Assembly: GCF_019645815.1 (NCBI RefSeq)
Contig: NZ_CP080997.1
Span: 4,034,880-4,098,879 of the forward strand
DNA: 64,000 nucleotides
Origin: Mycolicibacter heraklionensis
Lineage (GTDB): Bacteria > Actinomycetota > Actinomycetes > Mycobacteriales > Mycobacteriaceae
Direction: 5' to 3'
Shown here: one piece after another, positions 59,582-64,000 of the stretch
Numbering within the stretch: position 1 is the first letter of the stretch
Layout of the letters: each line of letters starts with the position of its first letter
The notes under the pieces: model-generated
What the model saw: the letters and a program-made list of their open reading frames with translations, nothing else
The model's database searches: none
What the model was told of the DNA's origin: nothing
Translations under genes and position numbers: made by a program

Positions 59582-60784
59582 ATGACGGTGACCACCACCG
59601 ACGAAGCGCGCTACGACCCGTATGACATTGACCTCAACAGTGATCCGTACCCGATGTTTCGCCGGCTCCGCGAAGAGGCGCCGCTGTACTACAACGCCGA
59701 GCATGACTTCTACGCGCTGAGCCGCTTCGACGACGTCAACAAGGCCCTGGTCGATCACCAGACGTTCAGCTCGGCGCGCGGCGCGATTCTGGAGCTGATC
59801 AAGGCCAACACCCCGATCCCGCCGGGACTGATTCTGTTCGAGGACCCGCCGATCCACGACATCCACCGCAAACTGCTGGCCCGGATGTTCACGCCGCGCA
59901 AGATCGCCGAACTCGAATCCAAGATCCGCGAGTACTGCGCGCGTTGCCTCGATCCGCTGATCGGCACCGGCCGCCTCGATTTCGTGGCCGACCTGGGCGC
60001 GCAGATGCCGATGCGGGTCATCGGCATGCTGGTGGGCATTCCCGAAGCCGATCAGGAGATCATCCGGGACCGCTCGAATGACAACATGCGCACCGAAGCG
60101 GGCAAGCCGATGACGGTTGCGTCCGAGGGCTTCGACGACGGCTCGATCTTCGCCGACTACCTCGACTGGCGCGTCGAGCACCCGTCCGACGACATCATGA
60201 CCGAACTGCTCAACGTCGAATTCACCGACGAATCCGGCACCACCCGGCGGCTGTCGCGCGACGAGCTGCTGATGTACGTGATGCTGGTGGCCGGGGCCGG
60301 AAACGAGACCACCACCCGGCTGATCGGCTGGACCGGCAAGGTGCTGGCCGAACATCCCGACCAGCGCCGCGATTTGGTGGCGAACCCGGCACTGATACCG
60401 CAGGCCATCGAAGAGCTGCTGCGCTTCGAGCCACCGGCACCACACGTCGCACGCTACGTCACCCGCGATGTGGAGTATTACGGCCAGACCGTGCCCGAAG
60501 GCAGCGTGATGATGATGCTGATCGGCGCGGCCAACCGCGACCATCGGCGATTCGCTCCCGACGGCGACGTCTTCGACATCCACCGCGAAGCCCGCCAGCA
60601 CCTGACTTTCAGCGTGGGCGCGCACTACTGCCTGGGTGCCGCACTGGCCCGCCTGGAAGGGCGAATCGCGCTGGAGGAGATTCTCAAACGCTTCCCCGAG
60701 TGGGACGTCGACCTCACCAAGGCAGCGCTGTCACCGACTTCGACGGTCCGCGGGTGGGAGTCCATGCCCGCTTCGGTCGGATGA
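59582..60784 (+). CDS. Cytochrome P450
   Basis: The 400-residue P450 has the I-helix motif VAGAGNETTTRLI, the K-helix ExxR EELLRFE and the heme loop FSVGAHYCLGAALAR with C350. It has shorter loops than the P450 at 58249 and is not a tandem duplicate of it. It begins 34 bp after the first P450 and is followed 34 bp later by the SDR, so a hydroxylation then alcohol-oxidation sequence is plausible. Confidence 0.9.
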   Translation: MTVTTTDEARYDPYDIDLNSDPYPMFRRLREEAPLYYNAEHDFYALSRFDDVNKALVDHQTFSSARGAILELIKANTPIPPGLILFEDPPIHDIHRKLLARMFTPRKIAELESKIREYCARCLDPLIGTGRLDFVADLGAQMPMRVIGMLVGIPEADQEIIRDRSNDNMRTEAGKPMTVASEGFDDGSIFADYLDWRVEHPSDDIMTELLNVEFTDESGTTRRLSRDELLMYVMLVAGAGNETTTRLIGWTGKVLAEHPDQRRDLVANPALIPQAIEELLRFEPPAPHVARYVTRDVEYYGQTVPEGSVMMMLIGAANRDHRRFAPDGDVFDIHREARQHLTFSVGAHYCLGAALARLEGRIALEEILKRFPEWDVDLTKAALSPTSTVRGWESMPASVG

Positions 60785-60818
60785 ATCCACTTCTACAAGT
60801 TACGAATTGAGGTTTTCC

Positions 60819-61658
60819 ATGGCTGGACGTGTTGAAGGCAAGGTCGCGTTCATCACCGGCGCGGCCCACGGTCAGGGCCGCAGCCACGCGGTGCGGCTGG
60901 CCGAGGAGGGCGCCGACATCATCGCGATCGACGTCTGTAAGCCGATCGTCGAGAACTCACCCATCCCGCCGGCCACGCGTGCGGAACTGGCTGAAACCGT
61001 CGATCTGGTCAAGGCTCGCGGTCGCCGGATCTTCACGGCGGAGGTCGATGTTCGCGACTTCGACGGGCTCAAGGCCGCGGTGGACGCCGGCGTGGAGGAG
61101 CTGGGCCGCCTGGACATCATCGTGGCCAACGCCGGCATCGGCAACGGTGGCGACACCCTGGACCAGTGCAGCGAACACGACTGGCAGGAGATGATCGACA
61201 TCAACCTCTCGGGCGTGTGGAAGACGGTCAAAGCGGGCGTCCCGCATCTCATTTCCGGCGGCAAGGGCGGGTCGATCATCTTGACCAGCTCGGTCGGCGG
61301 GTTGAAGGCCTACCCGCACTGCGGCAACTACGTCGCCGCCAAGCACGGGGTGGTGGGCATCATGCGCTCCTTCGCCGTCGAGTTGGGGCACCAGAACATT
61401 CGGGTCAACACCGTGCACCCCACCCATGTCAGCACCGGGATGATCATGAACGAGGGCACCTGGAAGATGTTCCGTCCGGACCTGGAGAACCCGGGGCCCG
61501 ACGACATGGCGCCGATCTGCCAGATGTTCCACACCCTGCCGGTGCCCTGGGTGGATGCGATCGACATCAGCAACGCCGTGCTGTTCCTGGCCTCCGACGA
61601 GGCCCGCTACATCACCGGAGTCACGCTGCCGGTCGACGCGGGCAGCTGCCTGAAGTAG
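60819..61658 (+). CDS. Mycofactocin-coupled SDR
   Basis: The ATG at 60819 gives 279 residues; the frame is open further upstream, but that part overlaps the P450. The signature GAAHGQGRSHAVRLAEEGAD and the insert between AIDVCKPIVEN and LAETVDLVK mark the mycofactocin-associated SDR subfamily. Active-site residues are SSVGGLKAYP and YVAAKHGVVG. It probably oxidises the alcohol produced by the two preceding P450s, with electrons passing to mycofactocin. Confidence 0.9.
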   Translation: MAGRVEGKVAFITGAAHGQGRSHAVRLAEEGADIIAIDVCKPIVENSPIPPATRAELAETVDLVKARGRRIFTAEVDVRDFDGLKAAVDAGVEELGRLDIIVANAGIGNGGDTLDQCSEHDWQEMIDINLSGVWKTVKAGVPHLISGGKGGSIILTSSVGGLKAYPHCGNYVAAKHGVVGIMRSFAVELGHQNIRVNTVHPTHVSTGMIMNEGTWKMFRPDLENPGPDDMAPICQMFHTLPVPWVDAIDISNAVLFLASDEARYITGVTLPVDAGSCLK

Positions 61659-61671
61659 GCGATTTCCCCGT

Positions 61672-61728
61672 TGACTCTGCGCCCAGGGCGGGAAAGTGCG
61701 AGAAGCCGCCGCCCTGAGCGCAGAGTCA
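61672..61728. terminator. Terminator hairpin, 20-bp stem with one mismatch
   Basis: TGACTCTGCGCCCAGGGCGG (61672-61691) pairs with 61709-61728 except for one position. It follows the SDR stop by 13 bp. Its TGACTCTGCG core is shared with the hairpin at 15644. Confidence 0.75.
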
Positions 61729-62135
61729 TCCCTGAAGGGGTGGGGTCTGGTCAAGGTTTGGTGTGCTGGGGTTTTTTCGGTTTCGGGATATGTGCGGGCA
61801 GCGCTGAATGAGGGTCGGGGTCAATGACGCAGCGCCCGCAGCGTAGCGAGGACGAACGGTCTTGAGGACGCCCGTTTCAGCGCAGAATCGGCGCAGACCG
61901 AAATCGGCAAACCTGGTGTGCAGTTGTGGGTGGTGCCGGCTCTCCAGTGTGAAGCGCAAAGGCTTTGGGGCAGGGCCCGGGTTGTTCCGGGCTGCCGGTC
62001 ATCCCTTCGCCCAAGGCCGATTGGCTAGGGCATGGAGCGGTGCGGCGTGCGGTATACGGGGTCAATCAACGCCACGGCCACGCCCGAGGGGGGCCAGACT
62101 CTGCGGCGACCACGCGTATACCGCACCCGGATTAC
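61729..62135. other. Non-coding region with an inverted repeat, 3' flank of an IS110-family element
   Basis: No credible gene is present. A 12-bp perfect inverted repeat, GTGCGGTATACG (62047-62058) and CGTATACCGCAC (62115-62126), lies just downstream of the transposase stop with a 56-nt loop. It could be a terminator or a subterminal repeat of the element. The rest is unassigned. Confidence 0.5.
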
Positions 62136-63161
62136 TCACGCTGCGTCCTTGGCCAATGCACGAATATGTTCGTCGCGCAGGCCGTAGTAGACCAGGGTGA
62201 GCAGCTTGCGGGCCGCAGCGACCTTGGCGATATTGGTGCCACGTCGGGCGGCGATCCGGTCTTTGTCGGCGGCGATCTTGGCCGTGCACTGGTGCCGTTG
62301 CACTGCCTCGATTGCGGCCCAGCGCACCAGCCTGGATCCCTGTTTGGTGATGTGCCCGCGATGCACCACGGTGTCGGACTCGTAGTGCCGCGGTGTCAGA
62401 CCGGCCCAGGAACACAACTGCTGCGCCCGGGTGAAGCGGTGCACGTCGCCGATCTCGGCCACGAAGACCGCAGCCAGGACCGGTCCCACACCCGGCAATT
62501 CTTGGATCGCCTGGTAGCCGCCGTGGTGGTGTAACTCTGCCGCGATGCGCTCGGACAGGGCGGTTTGCTCGGCATCGAGGATGTCGATCAGACGCAGCAG
62601 CGAGGCGACCCGCTGGGCATACACACCCGACAGTGGGGTGCGTTCGAGGCGTTTGCGGGCCGTGGCGCCGAACAGGTCCGTCGCGACGATCAACACCCCG
62701 GCCTTGGCCAAAACCGCATGCACCTGAGCTTTAAGCCCCGATCGCAGGGCCACCAGTTTGGCGCGGTAGCGGACCAATTCACGCAGTTCCCGTGTTGCCG
62801 GCGGTGCGATCCAGGCCTGCGGCAGACGGTTCATCCGCAACAAGTCCGCCAGATCGGCGGCATCGCGCACGTCGTTCTTCACTCGCCGATAGCGGAATCC
62901 TTTGACACCCAGCGGGTGCGCCAAATGGACACTGGCACCTGCGGCTTGCAGAACATCGACCGCCCAGTACCAGCCGTAGGTGGCTTCGAGCACCACCTCT
63001 GGATTGGGTCCAGCTCGCTCGATCTCCAACGCCAAGGCCACCGGATCGTTGGCGATGCGTACTGCCGCGAGCTGCTCCCCGGTATCGGTTTGACGGACGA
63101 CCACCGATCGCTGTCGGTGCAGGTCAATCCCGACGAACTGTTTTCCGGCATACTCACTCAT
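62136..63161 (-). CDS. IS110-family (DEDD) transposase
   Basis: The ATG at 63161, 7 nt after GGAGG, gives 341 residues; an in-frame TTG at 63176 is less likely. The RuvC-like acidic residues are in VGIDLHRQRSVVV, VVLEATYGWYWAVDVL and KNDVRDAADLADLL. The C-terminal Transposase_20 domain has LPGVGPVLAAVFVAEIG, LCSWAGLTPRHYES and the catalytic-Ser region ITKQGSRLVRWAA. The frame is intact. This family uses a structured bridge RNA encoded next to the transposase gene to choose its target. Confidence 0.95.
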   Translation of the reverse strand: MSEYAGKQFVGIDLHRQRSVVVRQTDTGEQLAAVRIANDPVALALEIERAGPNPEVVLEATYGWYWAVDVLQAAGASVHLAHPLGVKGFRYRRVKNDVRDAADLADLLRMNRLPQAWIAPPATRELRELVRYRAKLVALRSGLKAQVHAVLAKAGVLIVATDLFGATARKRLERTPLSGVYAQRVASLLRLIDILDAEQTALSERIAAELHHHGGYQAIQELPGVGPVLAAVFVAEIGDVHRFTRAQQLCSWAGLTPRHYESDTVVHRGHITKQGSRLVRWAAIEAVQRHQCTAKIAADKDRIAARRGTNIAKVAAARKLLTLVYYGLRDEHIRALAKDAA

Positions 63162-63163
63162 TA

Positions 63164-63236
63164 GGGGCCTCCCCAATCGTGATTGGTAGTGACACCCCCA
63201 GCATCCGCCGGGAACGTCACGAGGAGCGGAGGCCCC
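63164..63236 (-). ncRNA. Structured 5' leader of the IS110 transposase, candidate part of a bridge RNA
   Basis: On the transcribed strand the segment starts with GGGGCCTCC (63236-63228) and ends with its complement GGAGGCCCC (63172-63164), which contains the transposase ribosome site. An inner hairpin (CCAATcacgATTGG) lies between them. Folding would hide the ribosome site. Whether this is a translation-blocking leader, a bridge RNA segment or both is not decided. Confidence 0.4.
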
Positions 63237-63344
63237 GCCCCTTCATCACATCAACGGGGCGGATATGCCGAATTTCATAATCTATAGGTGACCGCGCACT
63301 GTCGGTGCTGCATTCCTCGCGATCGAGCTGCGCTGTTGACGGCT

Positions 63345-63366
63345 GATTATGCGATTCATCATAATC
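63345..63366. promoter_or_regulatory. Inverted repeat upstream of the TetR gene at 63372
   Basis: GATTATG (63345-63351) and CATAATC (63360-63366) are separated by 8 bp and end 5 bp before the start codon. Another CATAATC half-site is at 63276-63282. It is a probable autoregulatory operator. Confidence 0.6.
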
Positions 63367-63371
63367 GGCCA

Positions 63372-63977
63372 ATGGCGCGCGACACCCGGCAGACGATGGT
63401 GCTGACCGCCGTGGCACTGCTGCGCGAACGCGGCGCCGACGGGATCACCCTGGACACCCTGGTCAGCCGCAGTGGGGCGCCCCGCGGCTCGATCTATCAC
63501 CACTTTCCGGGCGGTCGCGCCCAGATCCTCGACGAAGCCGTTCAACTGGGCGGCGACGCGATCGGCTCACTGATCACCGGCTCCGCGGCCGGCGGACCGA
63601 TCGCGGTGCTCGATCGCCTGACCGGCTTCTGGCGAAAGATGCTGACCGAGACCGGCTACACCGCCGGGTGCCCGGTGGTGTCGGCCGCGGTCAGCTCAGC
63701 GCCGGAGTCACCGCTGCTCCAACACGCCGAACGGATCTTCGCGGCCTGGAAGACGCGGCTGATCGACTGCTTCGTCACCGACGGGCTGGACGCCGACGCG
63801 GCGGGCCGGCTGGCGACCATGTGCATCGCCGCGATGCAGGGCGCGATCATCATGTGCCGCACCGAGGCGAGCCTGCAGCCGCTGGAGGATGTCGCCGGCG
63901 AACTGCGCGTGCTGGTGTCCGCCCGAACCCTGTTCTGCACTACCGCCGACCCGGCCGGTCGCCCCGGCAGCAACTGA
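63372..63977 (+). CDS. TetR-family regulator, YxaF/LmrA-type
   Basis: The ATG at 63372 gives 201 residues. The helix-turn-helix region GITLDTLVSRSGAPRGSIYH, then HFPGGRAQILDEAVQ, is typical of the YxaF/LmrA subgroup, and the ligand domain has the ETGYTAGCPVVSAAV motif of that subgroup. It likely controls itself through the inverted repeat at 63345 and the gene beginning at 63990, which starts 12 bp after its stop. Confidence 0.85.
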   Translation: MARDTRQTMVLTAVALLRERGADGITLDTLVSRSGAPRGSIYHHFPGGRAQILDEAVQLGGDAIGSLITGSAAGGPIAVLDRLTGFWRKMLTETGYTAGCPVVSAAVSSAPESPLLQHAERIFAAWKTRLIDCFVTDGLDADAAGRLATMCIAAMQGAIIMCRTEASLQPLEDVAGELRVLVSARTLFCTTADPAGRPGSN

Positions 63978-63989
63978 GAGGAACCCGCC

Positions 63990-64000
63990 ATGGAGTGGAC
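63990..64000 (+). CDS. Start of a gene cut by the right edge
   Basis: An ATG at 63990 follows GAGAGGAACCC at good spacing, 12 bp after the TetR stop. Only the codons for M-E-W are visible, so no product can be named; co-transcription with the regulator is likely. Confidence 0.6.

Larger units (their letters stand above)
62047..63236 (-). mobile_element. IS110-family element, ends not resolved
   Basis: One DEDD transposase gene lies between structured non-coding flanks. IS110-family elements usually make little or no target duplication, so ends cannot be fixed by inspection; the coordinates given span the outermost inverted-repeat structures seen. Confidence 0.5.

Noticed and set aside
1..64000. 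CRISPR arrays, tRNA, rRNA or prophage genes
   Set aside because: No regularly spaced direct repeats, no cloverleaf-like or ribosomal sequence and no phage structural genes were seen.

Overview
The window is high-GC actinobacterial DNA, most probably from a Mycobacterium/Mycolicibacterium-type organism. The evidence is an F420-dependent LLM oxidoreductase, two mycofactocin-type short-chain dehydrogenases (SDRs), four cytochromes P450, many FadD/FadE/EchA-like genes, DUF35/lipid-transfer-thiolase pairs, frequent GTG starts and ATGA/GTGA gene overlaps. Species cannot be fixed from the sequence alone.

Layout. 1-16.5 kb: LLM oxidoreductase (cut by the left edge), KshA-like Rieske oxygenase, an isochorismatase-fold pseudoenzyme, FadD, aldehyde dehydrogenase (ALDH), hydroxyisobutyrate-dehydrogenase-like enzyme, SDR, two P450s, a second ALDH, and an operon of class III CoA-transferase, DUF35, thiolase-like protein and amidohydrolase. 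16.5-25.5 kb: a minus-strand set (SnoaL, DUF35, thiolase-like, FadE, IclR, SDR, amidohydrolase) in which a copy of an IS256-family element has split the fadE gene. 25.5-33.1 kb: AraC regulator and a six-gene beta-oxidation operon. 33.4-38.8 kb: crotonase, TetR regulator, a Phd/PIN toxin-antitoxin pair, thiolase, crotonase and thioesterase. 38.8-46.6 kb: a translationally coupled operon of three crotonases, three AMP-forming ligases and a mycofactocin-type SDR. 46.8 kb: a small secreted Gly/Pro-rich protein. 47.1-51.5 kb: a compact minus-strand cluster with a NorQ/CbbQ-type AAA+ ATPase, a NorD-type VWA protein, two paralogous polytopic membrane proteins, two tiny membrane proteins and a 127-residue one-span protein. 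It is followed by a TetR gene bracketed by identical perfect palindromes, and a Bfd-type ferredoxin. 52.4-61.7 kb: FadD3-like ligase, amidohydrolase, a divergent FadD/EchA pair, TetR, two P450s and a second mycofactocin-type SDR. 61.7-64 kb: an IS110-family element, a YxaF/LmrA-type TetR and the first codons of another gene.

How it works together. Most genes encode steps for turning a bulky hydrophobic, probably alicyclic or isoprenoid/steroid-like carboxylate into CoA esters and degrading it. P450 and Rieske enzymes would oxidise it, SDR/ALDH enzymes would form acids, ligases or CoA-transferase would activate them, FadE/EchA/dehydrogenase/thiolase or aldolase enzymes would shorten the chain, and amidohydrolase-2 proteins would hydrolyse or decarboxylate intermediates. 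The substrate is not determined. A shared palindrome (best copy TACTGTAAT-C-ATTACAGTA) lies upstream of at least six transcription units between 8 and 39 kb and beside the TetR gene at 34.4 kb, suggesting one local regulon.

The least familiar part is the NorQ/NorD cluster. It has no nitric-oxide-reductase, Rubisco or known MoxR-client gene beside it. Its obvious candidate clients are the duplicated, histidine-containing membrane proteins that flank it.
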